A stretch of DNA of 64,000 nucleotides from Fructilactobacillus myrtifloralis (lineage in GTDB: Bacteria > Bacillota > Bacilli > Lactobacillales > Lactobacillaceae): positions 930,001 to 994,000 of the forward strand of contig NZ_CP097116.1 of the NCBI RefSeq assembly GCF_024029335.1, written 5' to 3'. A program made the position numbers and the translations under genes. This document shows, in pieces, positions 7,765 through 17,212 of the stretch. Every line of letters begins with the position of its first letter. Within the stretch, counting starts at the first letter, position 1. The notes beneath the pieces are model-generated. The model had not been told where the DNA came from. It made no database searches and saw nothing but the letters and a program-made list of their open reading frames with translations.

Positions 7765-9303
7765 TTAGTCTTTTACTTCTTTAATGGCGTCAATAATTGA
7801 ACCATCCCGGTATTCAACTAACCCAACCGTGCGGTCAGTGAATTCAAGGTCAGCTTCTTGTCCCACAATCGTTTGGGCCATGTCAGCTAATTCATCAATG
7901 GTATAGAGGTTCAAGCCCGGCACCTTCTCTAGTTCTGCCTGTAACTCTGGTCGGTTCGGGTTCACGGCAATCCCGCGTTCCGTTACTAACACATCGATGG
8001 AACTACCCGGCGTAACGGCCGTGCCCACACTCTTCACGACTGAAGGAATCCGACCCCGAACTAGCGGAGCACAGATAATCGTTAACTTCGCAGTGGCAGC
8101 ATCTTGGTGTCCACCAACGGCACCCCGGATCACACCATCGGAACCGGTCAACACGTTCACGTTAAAGTCCGTATCAATTTCTAACGCACTTAAAATAGAA
8201 ACGTCTAGTTGATCAACCATGGCACCCTTGTTGTCAGGGTCAGCGTACCACGAAGCGTCAATTTCTTGTTGGTTCAGGTTGTCCTTCATGGATTGGGCAG
8301 CCGTCTTATCAAAGTCCTGCACATCCATCAACTTGTCGATTAACCCTTCTTCTAATAGGTCAACCATCGGCTTGGTAATACCCCCTAATCCAAAGGAAGC
8401 GTGAATGTTCTGGTTCACCATCGCCGTCCGAAGGTAACGCGTAACCGCGAGGGCAGCTCCTCCAGAACCAGTTTGGAAGGAGAAGCCGTCTTTAAAGTAC
8501 GATGAGTTCGTGATTACATCACTAACTAAGTTCGCAATCTTCAAGTTCTTCGGGTCCTTCGTGAACCGGGTTGCTCCAGAACCAATTTTATCAGGATCAC
8601 CCACTTGGTCGACTTCAACCACGTAATCAACCTGCGTTTGTTTAATTGAGGCCGGCGTGTTCGGGTAGTTCACGAGGTTATCCGTCAACAAGACCACCTT
8701 ATTCGCATAGTTAGCATCCATCAGGGCATACCCGAGGGAACCAAAGGCTTCATCGCCGTACATTCCGTTCGCATTTCCACACCGGTCAGCATTGGGAACT
8801 CCTAAAAAGGCCACGTCAATCTTAATGTAACCATTTTCAATGGCGCGGGCCCGACCACCGTGTGACCGAAAAATTACGGGATTTGGTAATAAACCGTGAG
8901 AAACTTGGTCCCCCAGCGTTCCCCGCATTCCAGAAGTTGTAATGTTTGTGACCGTTCCATTTTGAATGGCTTCGATGGCCACGTCATTCATAGCTCCAGT
9001 TAAAGAAGATGGTGCTAACGTGAGGTCTTTGATCCCCTGAGCCATGATTTCCTTCATCACCGTGTTGAAGACAAAGTCCCCGTTTCGGAAGTGGTGGTGA
9101 AAGGAAATCGTCATGCCGTCTTTAACGTTATCACGCACGATTTGTTTTAAATCGTTGGTAACCTTATCGTCCCCCGTTGATAACCGAACCTTCGGTGCCG
9201 TTCGTTGCACTTCCGGATGTCCGATTTCAGTCGTGGTAAATGGCTTAAAGTTTAATTTTTCTAATAAAGTACTAGGTAATTCACGCCCTAATTTATTTTC
9301 CAA
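7765..9303 (-). CDS. citF: Citrate lyase alpha subunit (citrate CoA-transferase)
   Basis: Transfers the acyl carrier thioester from acetyl-ACP to citrate, giving citryl-ACP plus acetate. It has 512 residues, full length for CitF. Conserved segments include [16 protein letters not shown] near residue 80, the glycine-rich [13 protein letters not shown] and [17 protein letters not shown]. The start is TTG at 9303: AAGGAGG lies 9 nt upstream inside the end of citE, the two frames overlap by 11 bp, and the next in-frame ATG would cut the conserved N-terminus. Translation is therefore likely coupled to CitE. Part of the mae-citCDEF operon. Confidence 0.95.
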   Translation of the reverse strand: MENKLGRELPSTLLEKLNFKPFTTTEIGHPEVQRTAPKVRLSTGDDKVTNDLKQIVRDNVKDGMTISFHHHFRNGDFVFNTVMKEIMAQGIKDLTLAPSSLTGAMNDVAIEAIQNGTVTNITTSGMRGTLGDQVSHGLLPNPVIFRSHGGRARAIENGYIKIDVAFLGVPNADRCGNANGMYGDEAFGSLGYALMDANYANKVVLLTDNLVNYPNTPASIKQTQVDYVVEVDQVGDPDKIGSGATRFTKDPKNLKIANLVSDVITNSSYFKDGFSFQTGSGGAALAVTRYLRTAMVNQNIHASFGLGGITKPMVDLLEEGLIDKLMDVQDFDKTAAQSMKDNLNQQEIDASWYADPDNKGAMVDQLDVSILSALEIDTDFNVNVLTGSDGVIRGAVGGHQDAATAKLTIICAPLVRGRIPSVVKSVGTAVTPGSSIDVLVTERGIAVNPNRPELQAELEKVPGLNLYTIDELADMAQTIVGQEADLEFTDRTVGLVEYRDGSIIDAIKEVKD

Positions 9304-10207
9304 TGTAGTGACCCTCCTTGTCGACGATTCCAGAAGCCTTCGCTAATTTCATCACCCGTTCAGCACGTAATACCACCGGCCGGTCAACCATTTGACCGTT
9401 CATTGCGATTACCCCGGAACCAGCTTGGTGAGCGCGTTCAATGGCCGCAATCACGTTTTGGGCGTTCTTCACTTCGGTTTCACTTGGTTCAAAGACCTTG
9501 TTAATCACCGGAATTTGCCGTGGGTTAATGACAGACTTCCCGTCGTAACCCAGTTGGTGAATGAATTCGGTTTCTTCAATCAAGCCATCGACGTTGTCGA
9601 CGTTCGTGTAAACCGTATCAAAGGCCGCAATGTGGGCAGCCCGTGCTGCATTAATAATCATGTTCCGGGCAAATTCCAGTTCTTTTCCACCTGGGTACCG
9701 GTGGGTTTGCATATCCGTCGTGTAATCTTCAGCTGATAGTGCCACCCCAATCATCCGGTCTGAGGCCTTCGCAATTTGACTTACGTTTAAGACCCCTTCC
9801 GCACTTTCAATGGCCGCCATAACATGGGTAGTGCCTACGGGAATCCCAAATTGAGCTTCTGCATCCGCAACCAGTTTTTCGGTAGCTTCCACCATGCCAG
9901 CATTTTCAACCTTTGGAATCCGAATTACGTCAATCCCGGCTTTAACCATGGCCTTAATATCAGCCTGGTAGAATTCCGTGTCTAGGCCGTTAATCCGCAC
10001 TACTAATTCCGTATCACCATAATCAACGGTTTGTAAGGCTTCGTAGACTAAGATCCGCGCTGAATCCTTTTCAGCTAAAGACACTGAATCTTCCAAGTCA
10101 AACATGATTGAATCGGCGCCGTAAATTCCGGCATCCTTCAACATTCCCGCATTGTTACCGGGCACAAACATCATCGTTCGGCGTAAGCGATCTGGTTTAA
10201 ATGTCAT
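9293..10207 (-). CDS. citE: Citrate lyase beta subunit (citryl-ACP lyase)
   Basis: Cleaves citryl-ACP to oxaloacetate and regenerates acetyl-ACP. It has 304 residues, a HpcH/HpaI-type TIM barrel. Visible marks: [16 protein letters not shown] at the N-terminus, IMFDLEDSV (Mg-binding region, near residue 45), VVRINGLDT (substrate arginine region), [11 protein letters not shown], and [13 protein letters not shown]. The start ATG at 10207 shares its first base with the last base of the citD stop codon and has GGGAGG just upstream. An in-frame start five codons earlier is not supported. Confidence 0.96.
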   Translation of the reverse strand: MTFKPDRLRRTMMFVPGNNAGMLKDAGIYGADSIMFDLEDSVSLAEKDSARILVYEALQTVDYGDTELVVRINGLDTEFYQADIKAMVKAGIDVIRIPKVENAGMVEATEKLVADAEAQFGIPVGTTHVMAAIESAEGVLNVSQIAKASDRMIGVALSAEDYTTDMQTHRYPGGKELEFARNMIINAARAAHIAAFDTVYTNVDNVDGLIEETEFIHQLGYDGKSVINPRQIPVINKVFEPSETEVKNAQNVIAAIERAHQAGSGVIAMNGQMVDRPVVLRAERVMKLAKASGIVDKEGHYIGK

Positions 10208-10500
10208 TAGAGTACCTCCCATGCTGGTTCGGCGTTCGTTCCGAGCGCCCGTTGTAAGGCTGTAATCGTCCGCGCTTTAATTACGCAGTCGAGGGCCCCC
10301 TGGTCAACTGCTTTAACGTTGACGTTTTCTAATCCAAAGTCCGCCACTACGGCTGCAATGGTTTGTTTGATTTCTGCTCCAAACCGTTCTTGAACGTCTG
10401 AGGTCAAATCAATTTGGACCCCATTCGTTCCCTTGCTAACGGTAATTTGAATATCAGATGATTCCAACGTGCCATCCATGGCTGTTTGTTTAATTTCCAT
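10207..10500 (-). CDS. citD: Citrate lyase gamma subunit (acyl carrier protein)
   Basis: Small carrier protein of 97 residues that bears the triphosphoribosyl-dephospho-CoA arm. With the ATG at 10500 the conserved GTLESSD places a serine at residue 14, matching the attachment serine known from Klebsiella CitD; this supports the start. AAAGGA lies 10 nt upstream within the end of citC, which it overlaps by 11 bp. A TTG one codon earlier is possible but would shift that serine to 15. Confidence 0.94.
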   Translation of the reverse strand: MEIKQTAMDGTLESSDIQITVSKGTNGVQIDLTSDVQERFGAEIKQTIAAVVADFGLENVNVKAVDQGALDCVIKARTITALQRALGTNAEPAWEVL

Positions 10501-11533
10501 CAATCTTCATTCCTTTCCTAATCCGCTCTTGTAATGTTGCTTTGTGGTTCGTAATGAACGTGGCGGTGGTTTCTGGAACTAAGGCGGATAAATCAGCTAA
10601 CCGATCATCCTTAATTGCCATCCGCACGTCCCGCGCAGAAATGACCTTCCCATCCGTTTGCTTGCGGGGAATAATTTTCACCTGCACCGTGGGGGGGAGG
10701 ACCTTTTCTAACACTTCATTATAAACGTTGGTTGTTTCTGATTGGGGTTCCGTTCCCAGATAACGCGTCTTGATCGTTAACGCCGGTGCAATCCGTTCCT
10801 TAAAGATCAACGCATCGATGGTCGTCTGGTAACGAACCCGATTCTTATCGGTCTTTAAAAAGTAGGCCGGAAAGGTCGCATAACTAACTAGGTAATCACC
10901 ACCGGCGACCACGTCAACATTGGGCAAGTCGGCCGTCCCCGCCTGTACCATTTCAAACCGTTCCTGGGTGTTAAAGAGCGATTTATCGGTACTAACGACA
11001 AAGACATAGACGTGTTGACTCTGCTTAGCGGCTTCCTCCACTAGGTACCGGTGTCCACGGGTGAATGGATTAGCATTCATCACAATGGCTGAACTCGGTC
11101 CAGCAACCTTTGGGATCGCCGCTAAGTAGTCGTTAATTGACGTCGGCCCGGTTTCAAGAAAAGCGGCACTATCACTGTGCACGATTTCTTGAAAGCCAAC
11201 GTGCTGAAAGCTAGCTGAATACTGGGGTTTGGTAAACACGAACACGTGAAAAATCCCCCGTTGCCCTAGGTTCGTCAGTAACGTTGACACGATCTGGTTG
11301 AAATAAGCCCCGTTGCCGTCCGCCGTGTGGCTGACCCCAATGTACTTCAGCACGTTTTCCGAGGACGACCCCGTGGCCACCAGCTGGTTTCCAACAAAGA
11401 TCCCAATCGTCTCATCCACGGGATCCACTTCGTTCGCCGTAAAGTTCGCAATGCCCAGTCCTGCTAAGAACTGCCGCCACTGCTCAAATTCTGCCGGTTG
11501 CTGCAGGTTAATCTCCCTGATGTCTGTCTCCAT
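10490..11533 (-). CDS. citC: [Citrate (pro-3S)-lyase] ligase
   Basis: Acetylates the prosthetic group of CitD with acetate and ATP, switching the lyase on. It has 347 residues: an N-terminal GNAT-like region (GIFVGNQLVATGS, about 45-60) and a C-terminal nucleotidyltransferase domain with MNANPFTRGHRYLVEEAA near residue 155 (HxGH-like motif) and VISARDVRMAI near the end. The ATG at 11533 follows AGGGG at a slightly long spacing. It starts 9 bp after the malic enzyme-like gene stops. Confidence 0.95.
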   Translation of the reverse strand: METDIREINLQQPAEFEQWRQFLAGLGIANFTANEVDPVDETIGIFVGNQLVATGSSSENVLKYIGVSHTADGNGAYFNQIVSTLLTNLGQRGIFHVFVFTKPQYSASFQHVGFQEIVHSDSAAFLETGPTSINDYLAAIPKVAGPSSAIVMNANPFTRGHRYLVEEAAKQSQHVYVFVVSTDKSLFNTQERFEMVQAGTADLPNVDVVAGGDYLVSYATFPAYFLKTDKNRVRYQTTIDALIFKERIAPALTIKTRYLGTEPQSETTNVYNEVLEKVLPPTVQVKIIPRKQTDGKVISARDVRMAIKDDRLADLSALVPETTATFITNHKATLQERIRKGMKIDGN

Positions 11534-11542
11534 GGTCGACCC

Positions 11543-12679
11543 CTACTGCTTTAAATTTTCGATGGCACTTGAAACGGTTTTAACCACCCCTGCATCAAAC
11601 ACTCCTGGTACAATTTCATCCGCAGTTGGCGTTTCAATCATGCCGGCGATGGCCTTTGCAACTACCTCTTCAATGCTAAACGTCACCTGTTTTATCCCAC
11701 TGGCGAGCAAGCCCTTGAACAAGCCTGGGAATACCAAAATGTTATTAACCTGGTTTGGGTATTTGCTAGAACCAGTTGCTACTACGGCAGCTCCCGCTTG
11801 TTTAGCAACGTCTGGATCAATTTCTGGCACTGGATTGGCGAGGGCAAAGATAATCGGATCCTGCGCCATGCGCCGCACTTGGTCAGCACTCAAAACGTCT
11901 GCCACGGACAGTCCGATAAAGACATCCTGACCATCAATCACGTCATCGAGCGTTGCTCCGTCCGTTCCGTTCAATTCTTTAGCTAAGCCAGTTTGATAGG
12001 CGTTGTAGTTGGAACTGTCTGGGTGCACTACGCCATCAACGTCCACGAGGGTGATGTGCTTGATTCCAACGGCATTTAATAACTTGGCCGTGGCAATTCC
12101 AGAGGCTCCGGCCCCATTAACCACAATCTTCAGGTCCGTCAGGGACTTTTTAACAACCTTGGCAGCGTTAATTAAGCCTGCCAGGATCACAATGGCAGTT
12201 CCTTCTTGATCATCATGATAGACCGGAATGTCTAGTTCCTGACTTAACCGTTCTTCCAGTTCAAAACACTTCGGAGCAGCAATGTCTTCGAGGTGAATCC
12301 CCGCAAATGATTGCGAAATGGCCTTTAGATGGGCCGCAATTTGGGCCGCACTATCCTGTTCAACCGCAAGTGGCAGGGCATTTACATTCGCCAAATCTTT
12401 ATACAACAAGGATTTCCCTTCCACCACGGGCAACCCAGCGCCGCCCCCGATGTTCCCCAGTCCGAGGACCGCAGAACCATCGGTGACCACGGCAACCAAC
12501 TTCCCACTCATGGTGTAAACATCCTTGAGGTTTGGGTCCTTTTCAATGGCTTTGGACACCTGCGCTACACCGGGCGTATAAGCGAGCGCTAACTCCTCTT
12601 TATTATCGACGGGAAATTCCCCTTCGATTCCTAAGACTCCAGTATGTGCTTTGTGTATTTGAAATACATCTTCTGCCAT
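11543..12679 (-). CDS. citM: Malic enzyme family protein, probable oxaloacetate decarboxylase of citrate metabolism
   Basis: First gene of the citrate operon, 378 residues. The family decarboxylates malate with NAD(P), but members encoded with citCDEF in lactic acid bacteria (CitM) decarboxylate oxaloacetate to pyruvate; operon position makes that the likely role here. Visible: LALAYTPGVA near residue 30, VTDGSAVLGLGNIGG near 65, VYHDDQEGTAIV near 150 (metal-binding DD), nucleotide-binding GAGASGIATAKLL near 180, and FALANPVPEI near 265. ATG at 12679 follows GGAGGACTTCC. Oxaloacetate rather than malate as substrate is inferred from context; the symbol follows the lactococcal gene. Confidence 0.88.
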   Translation of the reverse strand: MAEDVFQIHKAHTGVLGIEGEFPVDNKEELALAYTPGVAQVSKAIEKDPNLKDVYTMSGKLVAVVTDGSAVLGLGNIGGGAGLPVVEGKSLLYKDLANVNALPLAVEQDSAAQIAAHLKAISQSFAGIHLEDIAAPKCFELEERLSQELDIPVYHDDQEGTAIVILAGLINAAKVVKKSLTDLKIVVNGAGASGIATAKLLNAVGIKHITLVDVDGVVHPDSSNYNAYQTGLAKELNGTDGATLDDVIDGQDVFIGLSVADVLSADQVRRMAQDPIIFALANPVPEIDPDVAKQAGAAVVATGSSKYPNQVNNILVFPGLFKGLLASGIKQVTFSIEEVVAKAIAGMIETPTADEIVPGVFDAGVVKTVSSAIENLKQ

Positions 12680-12709
12680 GGAAGTCCTCCATTCTCATTC
12701 AATATTTAG

Positions 12710-12755
12710 TAGCAATTCAATTGCTATTATACCCACTTTGTGAGCGATTTTCCAA
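12710..12755 (-). promoter_or_regulatory. Citrate operon promoter with a 17-bp perfect palindrome operator
   Basis: Minus-strand -35 TTGGAA (12750-12755), 18-bp spacer, -10 TATAAT (12726-12731). Directly downstream and touching the -10 is TAGCAATTCAATTGCTA (12710-12726), a perfect palindrome with 8-bp arms and one central base, placed where transcription should start. A repressor bound there would block initiation. No regulator gene lies next to the operon. Confidence 0.65.
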
Positions 12756-12761
12756 ACCGAA

Positions 12762-13556
12762 TTACGCGGGTAAACTTGTTAAAAACTTCACCAACTCCGC
12801 GTTGAAACGCCGGGGTTGTTCCGCCATTACCAAGTGCCCAGCCTGACTGATCACAACGGCGGTCACGTGCTCCGACATTCCGGCTACGACTGCTCCCATT
12901 TCGGGCGCAAAAAACGGGGATTCCTGCCCGCTGACAATGAGCAGCGGGCACTCCAGGTGCGTGATGATGTCCCGCCAATCCTGAGTTGCGTGGTCAATTA
13001 ACAGGGGATAGTTCAACTCCGCATCGTAGGGAGCCTGCTTTTTTAAACTTTGTAACTTAGTAAACAAAGTTTCATCAAAATTCGTATAGGTCGACTTCCC
13101 AAGGGGACGCTTTAAGACTTCGTGAAAGTCCTCCCAGGTCAGGTCCTTAAAGCCCCACTTCCAGGTGGCATCATTAATCATTTTAGGACTTTGATCCACA
13201 TCAACGACCGCCCGAACGTTTTTTGCTCCGTATAACGATAGATACGCGAGCATGGTGGACGCCCCCATCGAATTCCCCATTAAAACGGGCTGGGTTAACT
13301 GTAATTGTGCAATTAATTCGAACAGATCAGCGGCGTGCCGACTAATCCGTAACCCCTTGCTCGTATGTTCTGACTGTCCCTGGTTACGGGCGTCAACGTT
13401 AATCACCCGATAGTGGTGCGCCACTAAGGTCTTAATCGTGGCTTCCCAGTATTCCTTATAGGCCCCAATTCCCGATAGGATTACCACCGGGGGATCACTT
13501 GGTTCACCCTGGTCATCATAAACTAACTCCACGTGGTCATTTGTATAAAATTTCAT
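12762..13556 (-). CDS. Alpha/beta hydrolase
   Basis: Cytosolic hydrolase of the classical serine type, 264 residues. It shows the oxyanion strand VVILSGIGAYKEYW near residue 25, the nucleophile elbow GNSMGAS near residue 95, and a late AGHLVMAEQP that supplies the catalytic histidine. The ATG at 13556 follows AAAGGGAGTGCAAC. It lies between mnmG and the citrate operon but has a terminator before it and the citrate promoter after it, so it appears to be its own unit. Substrate not predictable; resemblance is to general hydrolases, not to a citrate enzyme. Confidence 0.8.
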   Translation of the reverse strand: MKFYTNDHVELVYDDQGEPSDPPVVILSGIGAYKEYWEATIKTLVAHHYRVINVDARNQGQSEHTSKGLRISRHAADLFELIAQLQLTQPVLMGNSMGASTMLAYLSLYGAKNVRAVVDVDQSPKMINDATWKWGFKDLTWEDFHEVLKRPLGKSTYTNFDETLFTKLQSLKKQAPYDAELNYPLLIDHATQDWRDIITHLECPLLIVSGQESPFFAPEMGAVVAGMSEHVTAVVISQAGHLVMAEQPRRFNAELVKFLTSLPA

Positions 13557-13602
13557 GTTGCACTCCCTTTCGAACGCTCCGGTTGCTCGTTTCTATCATA
13601 AC

Positions 13603-13629
13603 AAAAAAGCCCCAGCACGCGCTGAGACT
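13603..13629 (-). terminator. mnmG terminator
   Basis: On the minus strand AGTCTCAGC pairs with GCTGGGGCT (two G-U pairs) around GCGT, followed by six T residues. Confidence 0.8.
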
Positions 13630-13664
13630 AATGGTTATTCGGTTTTTGCTTATCGGATTTTTGC

Positions 13665-15602
13665 TTATTGGGTTTTGGCAATTCGACCCTGTTGAATGTA
13701 GACCCCTAGGATGGCAATGTCCGAAGGATTAACCCCACTAATCCGTGCCGCTTGGGCAATTGTGGTTGGTTGAATCTCCTTCAGCTTCTGCTTCCCTTCG
13801 GTGGCAATCCCATCGATGGCATCATAGTCAATGTTAGCCGGAATCTTCTTGGCTTCCATCCGTTTTAACTTCGCAACCCGGTCTTCTTCTTTTTTGATGT
13901 AGCCCGCGTACTTAATTCGAATGGAGACCTGCTCAATTACTTCGGAGGTCAGTTCCGTGGGCGCGGCCGGGATAAATTCCAACAGTTTTTGGTAATCAAC
14001 GTACGGGCGGCGAAGGAACTGAGCTGCTCCAATTCCATCTTGGAGTGGCTTATCCCCGTGGGCGGTTACAAACTCATTGACCGCGGCGCTTGGTTTAATG
14101 CGCAACTGGTCTAAGCGCTTGATTTCAGCATCAATTGCTTCCCGTTTGGCGACAAAGGCTTCGTACCGTTGGTCGTCAATCAACCCTAACTCATGACCGA
14201 GGGGTGTCAGGCGGAGATCCGCGTTGTCATTTCGTAACAAGAGCCGGTACTCTGCCCGACTGGTCAGGAGCCGATACGGTTCGTTGGTGCCCTTCGTTAC
14301 CAAATCATCCAGCATCACGCCGATGTAGGCATCTGAGCGTTGTAAAACAACCGGGTCGCGGCCCTGTAACTTCCGGGCGGCGTTAATCCCCGCCATCAAC
14401 CCCTGAGCAGCTGCTTCTTCGTAGCCGGAAGTTCCGTTCGTTTGCCCCGCCGTGAACAGTCCGTTAATTTGCTTACTTTCCATGCTCGGTTTCATCTGTT
14501 GGGGCGGAATCACATCGTACTCAATCGCATACCCGGGGCGCATCATTTGGGCCTGTTCTAAGCCCTTGATGGTGTGTAACATCTCCTGTTGCACTTCCTC
14601 TGGAATAGAAGTTGACATGCCATCAACGTACCATTCGGCTGTTCGACGCCCTTCTGGTTCCAAAAAGACCTGGTGGCGATCCTTATCCGCAAACCGAACC
14701 ACTTTATCTTCGATTGACGGACAGTACCGGGGCCCGACGGAATCAATGACCCCGTTAAACATGGGAGCCCGATCGAGATTATCCCGCACCAACTGGTGGG
14801 TCGTTGGATTCGTGTAGGTTAGCCAACAAGAAACCTGTTCACTCCGGGGCAGGTAGTCCTGATCAGACGTTAGAAAACTAAAGTGATGTGGTTGGTCATC
14901 GCCGGGTTGTTCTTCCAGTTCCGAGTAGTCAATCGTATTCCCATTAACCCGCGGGGGCGTTCCGGTTTTAAAACGTTCAAAGTGAAAGCCCTTGTGTTCC
15001 AAGTTTTCGGAGAGCTTGATTGATGGAAGCGTGTTATTCGGACCAGACGAATACCGCAGTTCCCCGATGTAAATCTGACCTCTTGCTGAAGTTCCCGTTG
15101 CTAAGACCACGGCTCCCGCTCGATAAATCGCTCCCGTATTGGTTACTACGCCCGTGACCGTCCCGTCGTCTACTAACAAATCATCAACGACGGCCTGGCG
15201 TAACGTCAAGTTGGGTTCATTTTCAATGGTTTGTTTCATGGCTTCATGATACGCATGCTTATCGGCCTGAGCGCGCAAGGCTTGCACGGCTGGTCCCTTC
15301 CGGGTGTTTAGCAACCGCATCTGAATGTAGGTTTTATCAATGTTTTTGCCCATTTCGCCCCCGAGGGCATCGATTTCTCGGACAACCGTTCCCTTGGCTG
15401 GTCCCCCCACTGAGGGGTTACATGGCATAAAGGCGACCATCTCGAGACTAATCGTCAGTAAGAGCGTGGTCTGCCCCATCCGAGCAGCTGCCAGGGCTGC
15501 TTCACAACCAGCATGCCCAGCTCCCACCACTACTACGTCATAGGAACCTGCCTCGTAACGTTGCTGCACGTCGGTTGCTTGGATCACCGGTTTTTGTGTC
15601 AT
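13665..15602 (-). CDS. mnmG: tRNA uridine-5-carboxymethylaminomethyl modification enzyme, FAD subunit
   Basis: Works with MnmE to build the cmnm5 group on wobble U34 of certain tRNAs. It has 645 residues, full length. The FAD-binding [19 protein letters not shown] begins near residue 24; [13 protein letters not shown] near 60 and the C-terminal helical domain ([17 protein letters not shown]) are typical. ATG at 15602 follows GGGAGGAAACACAC. It is downstream of mnmE with a 42-bp gap that contains a parS-like site. Confidence 0.97.
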   Translation of the reverse strand: MTQKPVIQATDVQQRYEAGSYDVVVVGAGHAGCEAALAAARMGQTTLLLTISLEMVAFMPCNPSVGGPAKGTVVREIDALGGEMGKNIDKTYIQMRLLNTRKGPAVQALRAQADKHAYHEAMKQTIENEPNLTLRQAVVDDLLVDDGTVTGVVTNTGAIYRAGAVVLATGTSARGQIYIGELRYSSGPNNTLPSIKLSENLEHKGFHFERFKTGTPPRVNGNTIDYSELEEQPGDDQPHHFSFLTSDQDYLPRSEQVSCWLTYTNPTTHQLVRDNLDRAPMFNGVIDSVGPRYCPSIEDKVVRFADKDRHQVFLEPEGRRTAEWYVDGMSTSIPEEVQQEMLHTIKGLEQAQMMRPGYAIEYDVIPPQQMKPSMESKQINGLFTAGQTNGTSGYEEAAAQGLMAGINAARKLQGRDPVVLQRSDAYIGVMLDDLVTKGTNEPYRLLTSRAEYRLLLRNDNADLRLTPLGHELGLIDDQRYEAFVAKREAIDAEIKRLDQLRIKPSAAVNEFVTAHGDKPLQDGIGAAQFLRRPYVDYQKLLEFIPAAPTELTSEVIEQVSIRIKYAGYIKKEEDRVAKLKRMEAKKIPANIDYDAIDGIATEGKQKLKEIQPTTIAQAARISGVNPSDIAILGVYIQQGRIAKTQ

Positions 15603-15625
15603 GTGTGTTTCCTCCCATCAACGTT

Positions 15626-15641
15626 TGTTTCATGTGAAACA
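15626..15641. other. parS-like site 1
   Basis: TGTTTCATGTGAAACA, one base (C to T in the core) away from the Firmicutes parS consensus TGTTTCACGTGAAACA. It lies in the mnmG-mnmE gap, 4.3 kb left of dnaA. The same 16-mer occurs twice more in this window. Confidence 0.75.
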
Positions 15642-15644
15642 TCG

Positions 15645-17039
15645 TTATTTTCCAATACAAAATTGTTCAAAGAGTTGATCCATTAATTCTTCATCATAGT
15701 TATCCCCGGTAATTTCTCCGAGCAGTTCCCACGCCCGCTGTAAGTCAATCTGGGCAATATCAACCGGCAACCCAGCAGTAAGACCACTAATTACGGTGGT
15801 TAATGCATCTAGGGCTTGCTGTAACAGGCTGATATGGCGGGCGTTCGTAACCATGACATCCGTTTGTTGACGGCTAATTCCATCGGTAAAGAACAGTTTC
15901 GCAATGATGGTTTCGAGTGGTTTCGTCCCATCTTCTGTCACCGTAGAGGTCTTAATCACCGCCGTTTGCTCATCATCTGGAAGGTCTGATGGAGTGATGC
16001 GCGCGGGCAGATCCGTTTTGTTCAACAGGATAATCCGCTTCGTGTGTGCCGTCGCATCCAATAATTCCTGGTCGGCAGCCGTCAACGGTTCACTCGCATT
16101 TAAGACCACTAAGACCAAATCGGCTTGTTCAATCGCGGCCCGGGAGCGTTCCACCCCAATTTTTTCCACCTGATCCGTGGTTTCATGAATGCCGGCGGTA
16201 TCAATTAAGTGGAGCGGAACCCCAGCTACGTTCACATATTCATCTAGTACATCACGAGTCGTGCCGGGAACGTCGGTTACAATCGCTTTTTCCTCGTGCA
16301 GTAAGCGGTTTAACAAACTCGATTTGCCCACGTTCGGCCGGCCGACAATCGCCGTATTTAATCCATCACGAAGCACCTTCCCCTGTTCAGCAGTGGCTAA
16401 CAGCGACTGGATTTTCGCTTTGATTGCTTCAGAGCGCTCTAACATTAACTGACTGGTAACCTCTTCCGCCCCGTCGTATTCGGGATAATCAATGTTAACC
16501 TCGACGTTTGCTAAGATGTCGACGATTGACTGGCGCAACTTCTTAATCACGGCCGACAAATTACCATCCAGCTGGTTTAACGCGGCCTTGCGGGCAGTAT
16601 CCGTCTTAGCTTCAATCAGATCCATCACCGCTTCTGACTGGGACAAATCAATCCGACCGTTTAAAAAGGCGCGTTTGGTAAATTCACCGGGTTCCGCCAG
16701 TCGGGCCCCGTTGCGCAGCACGAGTTGCAAAATTTGGTTCGTCACTTGCAACCCCCCGTGACAGTTAATCTCCACGACGTCCTCACAGGTGTAGGTTTTG
16801 GGGGCCCGCATCACAGACACCATCACTTCGTCAATCTCTCGTTGTTCAGCCTGTGGGTCCACAATATGACCATAGTTAATCGTATCCGTGGCGACTTGGC
16901 TGAGGTCTTTGCCCCGGTAAATTTGCTGGGCAATCGCCAGCGCCTCGCTCCCGCTTAACCGGACAATCGCAATTCCACCAACCCCAGGGGGCGTTGAAAT
17001 TGCAGCAATCGTATCATAATCAGTTGTCATTAATGGCAT
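15645..17039 (-). CDS. mnmE: tRNA modification GTPase
   Basis: GTPase partner of MnmG in wobble-uridine modification. It has 464 residues: N-terminal formyl-THF-binding domain ([20 protein letters not shown]), central G domain with [28 protein letters not shown] and NKTD motifs, and the invariant C-terminal CIGK. ATG at 17039 is chosen because AAAGGAG lies 8 nt upstream; an in-frame extension of 24 codons would run into the leader terminator. It has its own consensus promoter and a structured leader. Confidence 0.97.
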   Translation of the reverse strand: MPLMTTDYDTIAAISTPPGVGGIAIVRLSGSEALAIAQQIYRGKDLSQVATDTINYGHIVDPQAEQREIDEVMVSVMRAPKTYTCEDVVEINCHGGLQVTNQILQLVLRNGARLAEPGEFTKRAFLNGRIDLSQSEAVMDLIEAKTDTARKAALNQLDGNLSAVIKKLRQSIVDILANVEVNIDYPEYDGAEEVTSQLMLERSEAIKAKIQSLLATAEQGKVLRDGLNTAIVGRPNVGKSSLLNRLLHEEKAIVTDVPGTTRDVLDEYVNVAGVPLHLIDTAGIHETTDQVEKIGVERSRAAIEQADLVLVVLNASEPLTAADQELLDATAHTKRIILLNKTDLPARITPSDLPDDEQTAVIKTSTVTEDGTKPLETIIAKLFFTDGISRQQTDVMVTNARHISLLQQALDALTTVISGLTAGLPVDIAQIDLQRAWELLGEITGDNYDEELMDQLFEQFCIGK

Positions 17040-17093
17040 CGTGGTACTCCTTTCTGGAGGCTGATCCTCCCTTGCTGTGCCAGTTCGTTCAGA

Positions 17094-17157
17094 CACAAAA
17101 AAAGTACCCACCCCAACCGCACAGCGAATTAGGATAAAGTACTTTCACTACTTTATC
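17094..17157 (-). promoter_or_regulatory. Structured leader of mnmE: competing hairpins with a terminator
   Basis: On the transcribed minus strand, a first perfect 9-bp hairpin (arms 17149-17157 and 17133-17141, 7-nt loop) overlaps a second pairing (17139-17145 with 17101-17107, AAAGTAC/GTACTTT) that is followed by a T run. The shared bases at 17139-17141 mean the two cannot fully form together. This is the layout of an attenuator. It is not recognised as a known riboswitch or T-box. Confidence 0.5.
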
Positions 17158-17177
17158 GACCATCTTTCATTAATTTA

Positions 17178-17205
17178 ATTATAGCGGGCGGGCGCCCATT
17201 GTCAA
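17178..17205 (-). promoter_or_regulatory. mnmE promoter
   Basis: Minus-strand TTGACA (17200-17205) and TATAAT (17178-17183), both perfect, with a 16-bp GC-rich spacer. The predicted start lies about 130 nt upstream of the mnmE ATG. Confidence 0.8.
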
Positions 17206-17212
17206 TTTAAAG

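Noticed and set aside
11236-11252. Further parS-like site (AACACGTGAAAAA) in citC
   Set aside because: Only the right half matches; the left half of the 16-mer is unrelated.
17094-17157. T-box or known riboswitch before mnmE
   Set aside because: GGGTGGGTAC looks vaguely like a T-box, but there is no stem I or specifier and the leader is too short.
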